NCBI RefSeq assembly: GCF_004016445.2
Contig: NZ_SADT02000006.1
Location: forward strand, 434,001 to 498,000
Direction: 5' to 3'
Source: Mesorhizobium sp. M2E.F.Ca.ET.219.01.1.1
GTDB taxonomy: Bacteria > Pseudomonadota > Alphaproteobacteria > Rhizobiales > Rhizobiaceae
Length of the DNA: 64,000 nucleotides
Shown: in pieces, positions 43,783 to 51,975 of the stretch
Position numbering within the stretch: position 1 is the stretch's first letter
How the letters are laid out: every line of letters begins with the position of its first letter
Notes under the pieces: model-generated
Seen by the model: only the letters and a program-made list of their open reading frames with translations
The model's database searches: none
What the model was told of the DNA's origin: nothing
Translations under genes and position numbers: made by a program

Positions 43783-44487
43783 ATGACCGACCTGTCCGCC
43801 TTTCCGATCGCCAAGCGCTGGCCGGCCAAGCAGCCCGAGCGCCTGCAGCTCTATTCCGCCACGACGCCCAATGGCGTGAAGGTCTCGATCGCGCTCGAGG
43901 AAATCGGCCTGCCCTATGAGCCGCATTATGTCGATATCGGCAAGAATGAGAGCTGGACGCCGGAGTTCCTGTCGCTCAACCCGAACGGCAAGATCCCGGC
44001 GATCATCGACCCGGACGGCCCGGGCGGCAAGCCGATCGGCCTGTTCGAGTCCGGCGCCATCCTGCTCTATCTGGCCGACAAGACCGGCAAGCTCATTCCC
44101 GACGATCCGGCGCGCCGCTACGAGACGATCCAGTGGGTGTTCTTCCAGATGGCGGCGATCGGCCCGATCTTCGGGCAGGTCGGCTTCTTCCACAAATTCG
44201 CCGGGCGCGAGATTGCCGACAAGCGGCCGCTCGAGCGCTATCGCGACGAATCGCGGCGGCTGATCGGCGTGCTCGAAACGCGGCTGAAGGGCCGCAAGTG
44301 GATCATGGATGACGAATACACCATTGCGGACGTGTCGATGCTGGGCTGGGTGCGCAACCTGATCGGCTTCTACGAAGCGCGCGACCTGGTCGGCTTTGAC
44401 GACTTCCCGACCGTCGCCGAATGGCTGGAGCGCGGCCTGGCGCGGCCGGCGGTGAAGCGCGGCCTCACCATTCCGGCAAGGGGCTGA
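43783..44487 (+). CDS. Glutathione S-transferase (YfcG/Ure2-like)
   Basis: GST of 234 residues. The N-domain has LQLYSATTPNGVKVSIALEE, SLNPNGKIPAIIDPDGPGGK and FESGAILLYLADKTGKLIP; the C-domain has IMDDEYTIADVSMLGWVRNL. This is the Nu-class (YfcG/YghU) pattern, with disulfide reductase activity known in the family. Monocistronic, 126 bases after the NodE-like gene. Confidence 0.93.
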   Translation: MTDLSAFPIAKRWPAKQPERLQLYSATTPNGVKVSIALEEIGLPYEPHYVDIGKNESWTPEFLSLNPNGKIPAIIDPDGPGGKPIGLFESGAILLYLADKTGKLIPDDPARRYETIQWVFFQMAAIGPIFGQVGFFHKFAGREIADKRPLERYRDESRRLIGVLETRLKGRKWIMDDEYTIADVSMLGWVRNLIGFYEARDLVGFDDFPTVAEWLERGLARPAVKRGLTIPARG

Positions 44488-44570
44488 AAGCTATTCAGGA
44501 AAGGGCGTGATGGTCGGGTCCAGCGACTTCGCCGCAGCCTGCCGTGCGGGATCGCGTGGACCTTAAAGGC

Positions 44571-44912
44571 CTATTTCGCCTTGGCCTTTGCGCCGCCGCG
44601 GCCGAGCATCGAGGCCGCAAGCCGCGCGGTGGCAACGACCGCCCCTGTCGCGACGCTCGCCACGGCGCGAATCGGACCAGACGTCTTGGCCGCGGGCTTG
44701 GGATGCTTCGCGCCCTTGGCCGCGACCTTGTGGACCGCTGCCTTGTGAGCCGCGCCAGTCGTCACTTTTTTCGGTGCCGCCTTGCCAAAGGCCGGCTTGG
44801 CGTCTTTCGACCGCTCGGCGGTCGCGGGGCCGGCGCCGGCCTTGGCCTGCGTCGTCCTGGATTGGGTGGCCCTGGTTTTTTTGGCCACGGGCTTTCTGCT
44901 GTTGGTTGCCAT
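44571..44912 (-). CDS. Basic Ala/Lys-rich protein (histone H1-like composition)
   Basis: A 113-residue protein, very rich in Lys, Ala and Thr (MATNSRKPVAKKTRATQSRT, KAAPKKVTTGAAHKAAVHKV, AAKGAKHPKPAAKT). The C-terminus turns hydrophobic (VASVATGAVVATARLAASML) before a KAKAK end. Low-complexity composition recalls H1-like DNA-binding proteins, but no domain can be claimed. ATG at 44912; convergent with the GST gene. Confidence 0.65.
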   Translation of the reverse strand: MATNSRKPVAKKTRATQSRTTQAKAGAGPATAERSKDAKPAFGKAAPKKVTTGAAHKAAVHKVAAKGAKHPKPAAKTSGPIRAVASVATGAVVATARLAASMLGRGGAKAKAK

Positions 44913-44938
44913 CTGACAGTTCCTGCTCGCTTCTTGTC

Positions 44939-44982
44939 GCAATTCCGGACGGCAAGCGATTTGCGCGCTTCCCTGGAATTGC
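44939..44982. repeat. GCAATTCC..GGAATTGC repeat element, second copy
   Basis: GCAATTCCGG (44939-44948) and CTGGAATTGC (44973-44982) form an imperfect inverted pair, followed by CTCCGG. Same element as 6099-6165. Lies upstream of the Ala/Lys-rich protein gene. Confidence 0.65.
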
Positions 44983-45064
44983 TCCGGCCGGAGAATTCGG
45001 GACAGGGTGATAACGGCGTGAAAACCTTAAAGTTCCCGTCCGAAAATATTGAAAATTGAGCGGG

Positions 45065-45096
45065 TTAACCAATGACCAGAGTTTAACCAATGACCA
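45065..45096. repeat. 14-bp direct repeat at the 3' end of the kinase gene
   Basis: TTAACCAATGACCA occurs at 45065-45078 and 45083-45096, 18 bp apart. The second copy encodes the last codons and stop of the kinase; the first is a non-coding duplicate. Confidence 0.7.
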
Positions 45097-45694
45097 TGTC
45101 GGCCGGCCGGCGCCGCGCCAGCACCCGTTCGATGTTGGGCATGTCATTGGAGGCGATCCAGGCGCGGGCGTCCTCATCCGACTTGCCATGCTCGCGCCAA
45201 CGCTCCATCAGCCGGCGCTCCAGCTCATTGCGCGGCACGTCGACGAAGATGGTGAAATCGAACAAAGGCGCCAGCCGCGACCACGGCTCCTCGTCGAGCA
45301 GCAGGTAATTGCCCTCGACCAGGATGAATTTGGTGTCGGCGGAGACGATCTCGGCCGCCGCGCGCGACAGTTCGATGCTGCGGTCGAAGACCGGGATGGC
45401 AATGTCGGGCTCGCCGGAGCGGATGCGCTTCAGCAGCGTCTCGAAGCCGGCGAAATCGAAGGTTTCCGGCGCGCCCTTGCGGGGGCGCAGGCCGCGGCGG
45501 TTGAGGATGATGTCGTCATAATGGAAGCCGTCCATCGGCACGACCTCCGAGCTACCTTCCGGCAGAAGTTCATGCAGGCTCGCCGACAGCGTAGACTTGC
45601 CGGAACCCGGCGGACCGGCGATGGCGACGACGAAGCGCTTGGCCTTGCCGGCGCGCTTGAAGATGGCGGCTGTGATATGGGCGATCTCGGACAT
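45083..45694 (-). CDS. P-loop kinase of the uridine kinase/pantothenate kinase fold (FrcK-like)
   Basis: Nucleotide-binding protein of 203 residues. Walker A GPPGSGKSTLSASLHELL, then VVPMDGFHYDDIILNRRGLR, the family substrate loop, and FILVEGNYLLLDEEPWSRL. Resembles proteins annotated as nucleoside/fructose transport kinases in rhizobia. Acts in the cytosol; the phosphate acceptor is uncertain. Monocistronic as far as seen. Confidence 0.87.
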   Translation of the reverse strand: MSEIAHITAAIFKRAGKAKRFVVAIAGPPGSGKSTLSASLHELLPEGSSEVVPMDGFHYDDIILNRRGLRPRKGAPETFDFAGFETLLKRIRSGEPDIAIPVFDRSIELSRAAAEIVSADTKFILVEGNYLLLDEEPWSRLAPLFDFTIFVDVPRNELERRLMERWREHGKSDEDARAWIASNDMPNIERVLARRRPADMVIG

Positions 45695-45887
45695 CGGCGC
45701 CTCTTCGGTAAGGTTGTGGCGGTATTTTGGCGGGTGTGGATGGAAATTTCAAACCTCGTTCCTAGATGCTGAGGTTTCAACCGATTGTTTGGCGGCGTCC
45801 CACCCTCGAGATCGGCCGAGACGCCCGTCCCTTCGTCATCCACGGGCGGAGCAAGGAATGACGAATTCGAGGGCTCTGGCCGATCTC

Positions 45888-46994
45888 TCAGGCCGGAGCC
45901 GAGCGGCCGATGCGCAGGAATTCGCCGTCGAACGGCACCTCCTTTACCGCGCCGTTCGGGGCAAGAATGCGCAATCGATCGGCCGCTTGTTCCATGCTGT
46001 CTGGCGCATCGATATCCGCGAACGGAACCGCGCCGATGACATGGCGGAACGAGACCGACCGCCCCTCGGCCAGCGCAAACGCGGTCGCCACGCCTTCATG
46101 CTTCAGCCAGTTGTCGCCAAGCGAGGCGGCATGGCCGATGGCGCTGCGGCCGTCCTCGATGCCGAGCACGCCGAGGTGGCGGCCGCTCCAGGGCGCGTAG
46201 TAGCGGCCGCCATTCGAGAACCAGAGCATCGTCACCGGCAGTTCGGCCGGGTTCTTCAGCACCAGAACCAGGTCCTGCTCGGCGCGCCGCGCGATCGCCG
46301 TCCAGCCCGGGCCGCCGTGATCCGCCTCGACCAGGGTGATGAAATCCTCGCGCTTGTCTTCGATGCGATAGTCGGTGAGGTCGGTGGTGCCGCCGGCGGC
46401 GAGCGGAAACTGCGTGAGGTCGGCGGTTCGGGCGGGGTAAGCCAGCATGAAGCGGCCGCGCGCCGGATCTGGCTCCAGCGGCGCGGCAGGCGTGACCGCG
46501 ACGCGCTTGGGCGAGAAGGCAAGCCGGCCGCCGCCTTGCATGACCGTCATCGGATGATGGGCGACGGAGATGGCTCCGGAGCCGCCGGAGAAGATGTGCT
46601 CCTGGTACAGGAAAGGGTGGCCGTCGCGCAGCGTGAAGACCTTGTCGACAGAGGCGCCCATCACCTTGCTGCGCAGCCGGAAGACGGCGCGCCGGCCGCC
46701 GGCAATCGCGGCGTTCTCGACGGCGTCCCATTCGCTGTTGGCCGGCCAGCCATGCAGGGGTGCGGGTTCGACATCGCTCGTGGAAAAAGGCGCGCAGAGG
46801 AAATCGCCAGAGAGCCGCACTGTGCCTTCCGGCAGGTTCGCGGGCAATGTCTCGCGCGGCGAGCCGGCCCAGGGCGCGCGATGCAGCGGCTTCAGGACGC
46901 GGCCGTCGGCCTCGACCTCCATGGCGGCGATGTGGCCGACGGCGAGATCGAGCGAGACGGAGATGCCCTTTGCGTTGATGGTGACGGCGTCCAT
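45888..46994 (-). CDS. Galactose mutarotase-like (aldose epimerase fold) protein
   Basis: A 368-residue, beta-rich protein. Segments such as DVEPAPLHGWPANSEWDAVE, DGHPFLYQEHIFSGGSGAIS and VLVLKNPAELPVTMLWFSNG follow the supersandwich fold of aldose-1-epimerase relatives. ATG at 46994; the frame upstream is poorly conserved. No catalytic His/Glu pair can be assigned with confidence. Could be a carbohydrate-binding or epimerase protein. Confidence 0.75.
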   Translation of the reverse strand: MDAVTINAKGISVSLDLAVGHIAAMEVEADGRVLKPLHRAPWAGSPRETLPANLPEGTVRLSGDFLCAPFSTSDVEPAPLHGWPANSEWDAVENAAIAGGRRAVFRLRSKVMGASVDKVFTLRDGHPFLYQEHIFSGGSGAISVAHHPMTVMQGGGRLAFSPKRVAVTPAAPLEPDPARGRFMLAYPARTADLTQFPLAAGGTTDLTDYRIEDKREDFITLVEADHGGPGWTAIARRAEQDLVLVLKNPAELPVTMLWFSNGGRYYAPWSGRHLGVLGIEDGRSAIGHAASLGDNWLKHEGVATAFALAEGRSVSFRHVIGAVPFADIDAPDSMEQAADRLRILAPNGAVKEVPFDGEFLRIGRSAPA

Positions 46995-47367
46995 TGTGCT
47001 ATCCCGCGAATCTTTTGGTGGCCGGCAGCAGAGCCTGCTCAGGGCTCTCGGCGCAAGCGCGGTGATTGGCAATTTGCATCAGCCGTGCCGTCGTCTGGAC
47101 GAGAAAACCAATTCTTGACCGTCAGCGTCGCCCCTCATCGCCCTGCCGGGCACTTCTCCCCGTATAGTGACGGGGAGAAGGGGCTGGCCGCAAACTCGGC
47201 GCCTTCCCGGCAACGTTGGCGATTGGCGAAACCCGCGATGACTGCGCCCCTCTCCCCGTCACTATACGGGGAGAGGATGCCGGCAGGCAGGTGAGGGGCG
47301 GCGCAGACGCTGGAAGAAAATATCCGCTCTCAACCCACAGACGGATTTCGCAGCGAGCAGGCCTTCG
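46995..47367. repeat. Intergenic stretch holding a D-type inverted repeat (47128-47302)
   Basis: Left arm GCCCCTCATCGCCCTGCCGG then TTCTCCCCGTATAGTGACGG; right arm CCCGTCACTATACGGGGAGA then CCGGCAGGCAGGTGAGGGGC. Each arm also contains its own CCCCGTATAGTGACGGGG hairpin. No gene is seen in these 373 bases; the part right of the mutarotase start probably holds its promoter. Confidence 0.75.
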
Positions 47368-49176
47368 CTACTGCCTCTTATACTCCCGCACCGGCGACTT
47401 CGTGCCGTCGGTATAAGTAACCTGCACCGCCATCGATTTCACGTCATCCTTGACCTTGAAATAGGGCTGGTAGTCGGAGGGAACGGCGTAGGGGTCCTTG
47501 GCGTCGCAGGGCGGCATCTTGATCTCCTTGTCGAGCGCGGTGCCGTTGAGGCTGTAATGCACCTCCTTGATGGCGCAGCGGTAGGAGAGCATCTGGGTGA
47601 AATAGACCAGGCCTCGACTGCCGCCGGAATCGAAAGCGATCCACGACGTCCAGAACTGATCGAGGATCTGCTTGTTCTCCTGCTGGAGGGCGCCGTTAGG
47701 GTCGAAACGGATATCGAACGGGCCGGTTTCGCGGCCCCTGACGTCGAGATATTTGATGGCGATGGTGGTGGCGGCGGTGCTGTCCGGCAGCTCGAAGCTC
47801 GGATTGGGCATCGGCTTGCCGGTGCGCTGGTCGTTCATCGCCATAACCCCGGTGTCGGTGAACGGACCGGAATCGCCAAGCCGCCAGGAGATCGCCGTCG
47901 CCGGCTCGGGCAGCGAGATCGTCATCGACCAGCCGGCGTTGGAGCGCATCGGCGTCAGCGTCGGCACGAAACGCGACGGGTCGAGCACGTCGCCCAACGC
48001 CGTCAGCCGGCTGCGGCTGCGGTCGAGCCAATCGGCCAGTTGCGTCTGGTCGACGAAATATTTGAGCAGGCCGCCATCCTTCTCGTAGGAGACGAATTTG
48101 CTCAGCGCCTGCGCCTCGCTGCGCTTGTCGGCGAGCGTCTGGCTGCCGAGGCGATCCTCGGAAAATTCCTGCGCCAGGAGAAAGTAAGCCGGCGCGTAAT
48201 CCGGGTTGGCCGCGATGAAGGCGTTGAGCCTGTCGAGCCGCTGCGCGTCGTCGAACTGCAGGAGATGCACGAGCTTGATCGACGGCGCCTTGGCCTTTTC
48301 CGCCAGCGTGCCGAACACTTCGCGGGCGCCGGCCTTGCCGTCCTGGACCCTGAGCAGCGTGGCAAAGCGCGTGTAGGGGTCGATGGCGTCGACATCGAAG
48401 CCGGCAAAGGCGAGGTAGGAACGCCGGGCGTTGAGCATGTCGCCGGCGAGCTCATAGACGCGGGCATTGTGGTAGAATTCGTCCGGGCGCTTCGGATCGG
48501 CGATCGCGCCGCCCTGTGCCGAAAGCTGGGCGAAGCCCTTGGCGATCGTGTCGATCGAAGCGGCGATCTGCTCGGTGGTCGCCTGCAGCTTCTCGGCCTG
48601 CGCCTGCTGCTGTTGCTGGCCGGCGGCCAAGGTGTCGGTCGTCTGCTTGACCGCCTCGACGGCCTTCTGGGTTTCGGCGCCCTGCGCGGTCTGCTGCTCT
48701 TGGGCGGAAGCGATCTCCTGCGCGGTCTTGGCGACCGTGTCGGTCGACTTCTTGACCTCCTCGACGGTCTTTTGCGTCTCGGTGACGGTCTGCTCGATCT
48801 TCGCCACCTTTTGCGAGACGATGCCCAGCGACTGCTGCAGCTCGGCGACCGCCGGCACGAGGTTGGCGATGACGCCGTTCTGCGAATTCGTTTCCTGCTG
48901 GATGCCATACACGCCGCCGGCGATGGCCGCCGCGCTGGTGGCGAAGATCAGCGCCGGCATCGCCTTGGCGGCCAGCACCAGCCGCAGCACCATGGCGACG
49001 GCGATGATGACGGCCGCGACGGCAGCAACCAGGGCAATGTAGGCGGCAAAGGGTCCGAGCGGGTTGAGCACATCGCCGACCGCGCCGCTGATGAAGGCAA
49101 AGCTCGCCGCCCATTTGCCGGTGCGGCTGAGAGATGCCCTGAGCAACGAGGTCGTACCCGTGGCGATTTCCGACAT
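47368..49176 (-). CDS. Large membrane-anchored coiled-coil protein of unknown function
   Basis: A 602-residue protein in four parts. Residues about 20-95 hold three hydrophobic helices (FAAYIALVAAVAAVIIAVAM). Residues about 105-215 are a coiled coil rich in Q, T, K and E (KVAKIEQTVTETQKTVEEVK). A TPR-like region (DEFYHNARVYELAGDMLNAR) spans about 230-345. A beta-rich C-terminal domain (SMTISLPEPATAISWRLGDS onward) follows. ATG at 49176 has GGGGGGA before it. No family recognised. Probably anchored in the inner membrane with a periplasmic or cytoplasmic scaffold role. Confidence 0.82.
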   Translation of the reverse strand: MSEIATGTTSLLRASLSRTGKWAASFAFISGAVGDVLNPLGPFAAYIALVAAVAAVIIAVAMVLRLVLAAKAMPALIFATSAAAIAGGVYGIQQETNSQNGVIANLVPAVAELQQSLGIVSQKVAKIEQTVTETQKTVEEVKKSTDTVAKTAQEIASAQEQQTAQGAETQKAVEAVKQTTDTLAAGQQQQQAQAEKLQATTEQIAASIDTIAKGFAQLSAQGGAIADPKRPDEFYHNARVYELAGDMLNARRSYLAFAGFDVDAIDPYTRFATLLRVQDGKAGAREVFGTLAEKAKAPSIKLVHLLQFDDAQRLDRLNAFIAANPDYAPAYFLLAQEFSEDRLGSQTLADKRSEAQALSKFVSYEKDGGLLKYFVDQTQLADWLDRSRSRLTALGDVLDPSRFVPTLTPMRSNAGWSMTISLPEPATAISWRLGDSGPFTDTGVMAMNDQRTGKPMPNPSFELPDSTAATTIAIKYLDVRGRETGPFDIRFDPNGALQQENKQILDQFWTSWIAFDSGGSRGLVYFTQMLSYRCAIKEVHYSLNGTALDKEIKMPPCDAKDPYAVPSDYQPYFKVKDDVKSMAVQVTYTDGTKSPVREYKRQ

Positions 49177-49729
49177 GCCGATCCCCCCAAAACCAAGCCG
49201 CGGCATATTAGCGGAAAGGAGGTGGGGATGGCAAAGCGATGCTGGCGATTAGCGAAAGCCTGCGCGACGTCTGATCTCCCTCCTCGCGGGGGAGATGTCC
49301 GGCAGGACGGAGGGGGCTGTGAAGGAACGCGGCGCTGCAAGATCAAGGTTCCTCGCCCCACGCAGTGGGGAGAGGTGGCTCGGCGAAGCCGAGACGGAGA
49401 GGGGAGCGCCCTACGAAGCCCCCGCCCCGTCCGCTTCGCGGCCACCTCTCCCCCGCCTCTGGCGGGGGCGAGGAACCCCAGCCTTGAGACCCCAGGACAG
49501 CACCCCTCTGCCCTGCCGGGCTTTCGTCGCCCGGAAAGCCAAGCAATTGGCTTTCCGCCCGCTACGCGGACCGCTCCTCAACCCCCGCAAGGGCGGAGAT
49601 TGGCAGCTTCGCCGCTGGCGCGAACCCCCAAAACCTGGGCAAATGCCTTCTTCCCCCCGTTAACCAGTTGGACGTCGCACATGCGTTACGTTAGCTTCGC
49701 CGCATCTCAGCAACAGCTTTAGAACAGTC
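49177..49729. repeat. Intergenic repeat-rich stretch (A- and B-type elements)
   Basis: No gene in these 553 bases. It holds an A-type half copy (49268-49318, GGGGGAGATGTCCGGCAGGA), a B-type arm (49351-49403, TGGGGAGAGGTGGCTCGGCG then AAGCCGAGACGG), and its inverse CCACCTCTCCCCCGCCTCTG (49441 onward). Further C/G palindromes run to about 49600. The last 100 bases probably hold the promoter of the carboxypeptidase gene. Confidence 0.75.
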
Positions 49730-50782
49730 TTGCCCCCGACCTTCCCTCTCCTGCAAAAACTCATCGCCCTGTTGGCATTGCTCGCGCTGGTCGCCGGCTG
49801 CACGACGGCGGCACCGCCTGAGAGCGTGCTTGCCGTGCCGGCGCAGCCGCAGAAATATGCGGCGATCGTGGTCGATGCCTCGAGCGGCAAGACCTTGTTC
49901 GAGGTCAATTCTAGGTCGCAGCGCTATCCCGCCTCGCTGACCAAGATGATGACGCTCTACATGCTGTTCGAGGCGCTGGAGAGCGGCCGGGTGACCAAGG
50001 AAACGCGGATCCCGGTTTCCGACCACGCCGCCTCGCAGCCGCCGACGAAACTGCGCTTCCGGCGGGGCGAGACGATCGATGTCGATTCCGCCATCCGCGC
50101 CATGGTGGTTAAGTCGGCAAACGACGTGGCGGTGGCGGTGGGCGAATATCTCGGCGGCGGCTCGGAAGACCAGTTCGCCGCCATGATGACCGCCAAGGCG
50201 CGCTCGCTCGGCATGAGCGGCACCAATTTCCGCAACGCTTGCGGCCTGCCCGACGACGGCCAGGTGACCACGGCGCGCGACATGGCGGTGCTGGGCATGG
50301 CGCTGGAAAAGCGCTTCCCGCAGCATTTCCACTATTTCTCCGAAAGCGACTTCATGTTCCGCGGCAGGCTGGTGCGCGGCCACAACGACATGCTGGGCCG
50401 CGTGCGCGGCGTCGACGGCATCAAGACCGGCTACATAAGAGCTTCCGGCTACAACATCGTCACCTCCTACAATGCCGACGGGCGGCATCTGATCGTGGTG
50501 GTAATGGGCGCCGATACCGCGCGCCAGCGCAACGATCATGTCGAGGCGCTGATCCAGCGGAGTCTGGGGCCGACGGTCGCGGATGCCGGCCAGCCGAAGC
50601 TGATGTATTCCGGGCAGCAGCCGGCTTCGCCGCCGCTGCTTCCACCGGCGGACTCGGCGTTGCCAGGGTTGCCGCCGCCGGATCAGCCGACGCCTGCGTC
50701 GGCGGTGCCGGGCCAGCCGGCGTCCGACTTTCCGTCGCCGGACCTGGCATCACCCGGCGCGCCATTGCTGCCGACGCAGTAG
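49730..50782 (+). CDS. D-alanyl-D-alanine carboxypeptidase lipoprotein (penicillin-binding protein, DacA type)
   Basis: Peptidoglycan D,D-carboxypeptidase (peptidase S11), 350 residues. N-terminal hydrophobic stretch and lipobox LVAGC (Cys24) predict a lipoprotein. Catalytic motifs are SLTK (Ser69, PASLTKMMT), SAN (VVKSANDVAVAVGEYLGGGS) and KTG (GVDGIKTGYI). The C-terminal 70 residues are Pro/Ser-rich and replace the usual PBP5_C domain. Start taken as TTG at 49730. Acts in the periplasm. Confidence 0.93.
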   Translation: MPPTFPLLQKLIALLALLALVAGCTTAAPPESVLAVPAQPQKYAAIVVDASSGKTLFEVNSRSQRYPASLTKMMTLYMLFEALESGRVTKETRIPVSDHAASQPPTKLRFRRGETIDVDSAIRAMVVKSANDVAVAVGEYLGGGSEDQFAAMMTAKARSLGMSGTNFRNACGLPDDGQVTTARDMAVLGMALEKRFPQHFHYFSESDFMFRGRLVRGHNDMLGRVRGVDGIKTGYIRASGYNIVTSYNADGRHLIVVVMGADTARQRNDHVEALIQRSLGPTVADAGQPKLMYSGQQPASPPLLPPADSALPGLPPPDQPTPASAVPGQPASDFPSPDLASPGAPLLPTQ

Positions 50783-50825
50783 GGCGGCGGGGCGAACGAA
50801 AGTCTGGCACGCTGGCGGGACAGCG

Positions 50826-50981
50826 CCCCCCTCTGTCCTGCCGGACATCTCCCCCACTTGGGGGGAGATTGGCGGTTTCGGCGCAGGCTCACTCCTGCAT
50901 CGTTGGTGGTTGGCGAAATCGGCGGCGCCGGCTGATCTCCCCCCTTGTGGGGGAGATGTCCGGCAGGACAGAGGGGGGCGC
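50826..50981. repeat. A-type mosaic inverted repeat
   Basis: Arms CCCCCTCTGTCCTGCCGGAC (50826 on) and GTCCGGCAGGACAGAGGGGG (right end) are inverse copies, with inner CATCTCCCCCACTTGGGGGG and CCCCTTGTGGGGGAGATG hairpins. Lies between the convergent carboxypeptidase and UspA genes and could act as a bidirectional hairpin. Confidence 0.85.
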
Positions 50982-51030
50982 GAAGGATCGCTGCCTATCT
51001 CATTCTCATGCCGCCTCCGCCGGGCGGACC

Positions 51031-51480
51031 CTATCTCACCACCAGCACCGGGATCGTCGTCAGCGACACCACCTCCGCCGTCTGGCTGCCCAGCACCAGG
51101 CGCCCGATGCCGCGGCGACCGTGCGAGGCCATGACGATGATGTCGCTGCCTTCGCTGGCCGCCGTCTCCAGGATCGCCTCCGCGGGCGTGCGGTTCTCGA
51201 TATGCAGGGTCTTCGCACCGACACCCTTCGCATCCGCCTCGGCCTTGCATTTGCCGAGCAGCTCGCTGGCGTATTTGCGCGCGCTTTCCTCGTAATTGAC
51301 CAGCTCGTCGGCCGCGACATAGCCCGCCATGGCGCCGCCCCAGGCAAGCGTCGGGAACGGCTCGGAGACCGTGACAAAGGCGACGGTGGCGCCCAGGCCC
51401 TTGGCCAGCTCCAGCCCGTGGGCGACGCCCTTCTGGGCGAGTTCCGAACCGTCGGTGGCGATGAGGATTTTCTTGTACAT
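51031..51480 (-). CDS. Universal stress protein (UspA family)
   Basis: Cytosolic UspA-fold protein of 149 residues. N-terminal KKILIATDGSELAQKGVAHG and the ATP-binding motif in VMASHGRRGIGRLVLGSQTA are present. A perfect FNR/FixK/Anr-type box TTGATGTGGATCAA lies 112 bases upstream, so low-oxygen induction is expected. Monocistronic. Confidence 0.95.
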   Translation of the reverse strand: MYKKILIATDGSELAQKGVAHGLELAKGLGATVAFVTVSEPFPTLAWGGAMAGYVAADELVNYEESARKYASELLGKCKAEADAKGVGAKTLHIENRTPAEAILETAASEGSDIIVMASHGRRGIGRLVLGSQTAEVVSLTTIPVLVVR

Positions 51481-51591
51481 GGTGGCGATCCCTCATTTCT
51501 CGGGGCGCCGCGCGCGCCCTGGTGGCGGAGCCTGAACAGTCAGGCCTGATGTCGATATAGTCAGCCTATCAGGCCCGCCACAGGGGCCGGT

Positions 51592-51605
51592 TTGATGTGG
51601 ATCAA
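51592..51605 (-). promoter_or_regulatory. Perfect FNR/FixK-type box upstream of the UspA gene
   Basis: TTGAT-GTGG-ATCAA matches the FNR/FixK/Anr consensus TTGATnnnnATCAA exactly on both half-sites. It is centred about 118 bases upstream of the UspA start, with no other gene between. Confidence 0.75.
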
Positions 51606-51649
51606 GGCCAGGCGGTGGAGACGATTGCGCCAGGGGTGTGCGCGAAATC

Positions 51650-51815
51650 GCCGACGACGCTCCCCTCTCCGTCTCGGCTTCGCCGAGCCACCTCTCCCCG
51701 CTACGGGGCGAGGAACCCAAGCTTGCGAGGTCGCGGCCTTGGCGATTGGCGTTTCCTCGCCCCAATGAAATGGGGGAGAGGTGGCTCGGGCGAAGCCCGA
51801 GACGGAGAGGGGGCT
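51650..51815. repeat. B-type mosaic inverted repeat
   Basis: CCCTCTCCGTCTCGGCTTCG followed by GCCACCTCTCCCCGCTACGG at 51662-51705, and its inverse AATGGGGGAGAGGTGGCTCG then CCCGAGACGGAGAGGGGG ending at 51812. Occupies the middle of the 495-base UspA-DUF1003 gap. The right remainder (51816-51975) has no evident gene and should hold the DUF1003 promoter. Confidence 0.8.
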
Positions 51816-51975
51816 GCGCCGACCTATGCGATCGCGGCTCGAAAGTCGGCGAAGAAAGCAACGCCCTCCCTCTTCACAACAACTTGTTCCGTCACACACT
51901 CTTCACACTCACCATGGATATGCCGCGCCGGCTTGGCGTATCGTACCCACAAAGCCTCGAACAGGAGCACCGACC

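Noticed and set aside
47557..49722. 721-codon open frame on the plus strand opposite the coiled-coil protein gene
   Set aside because: It is antisense to a gene with clear helices and coiled coil, and its translation is Arg/Gly/Asp-rich low complexity typical of the opposite strand of high-GC genes.
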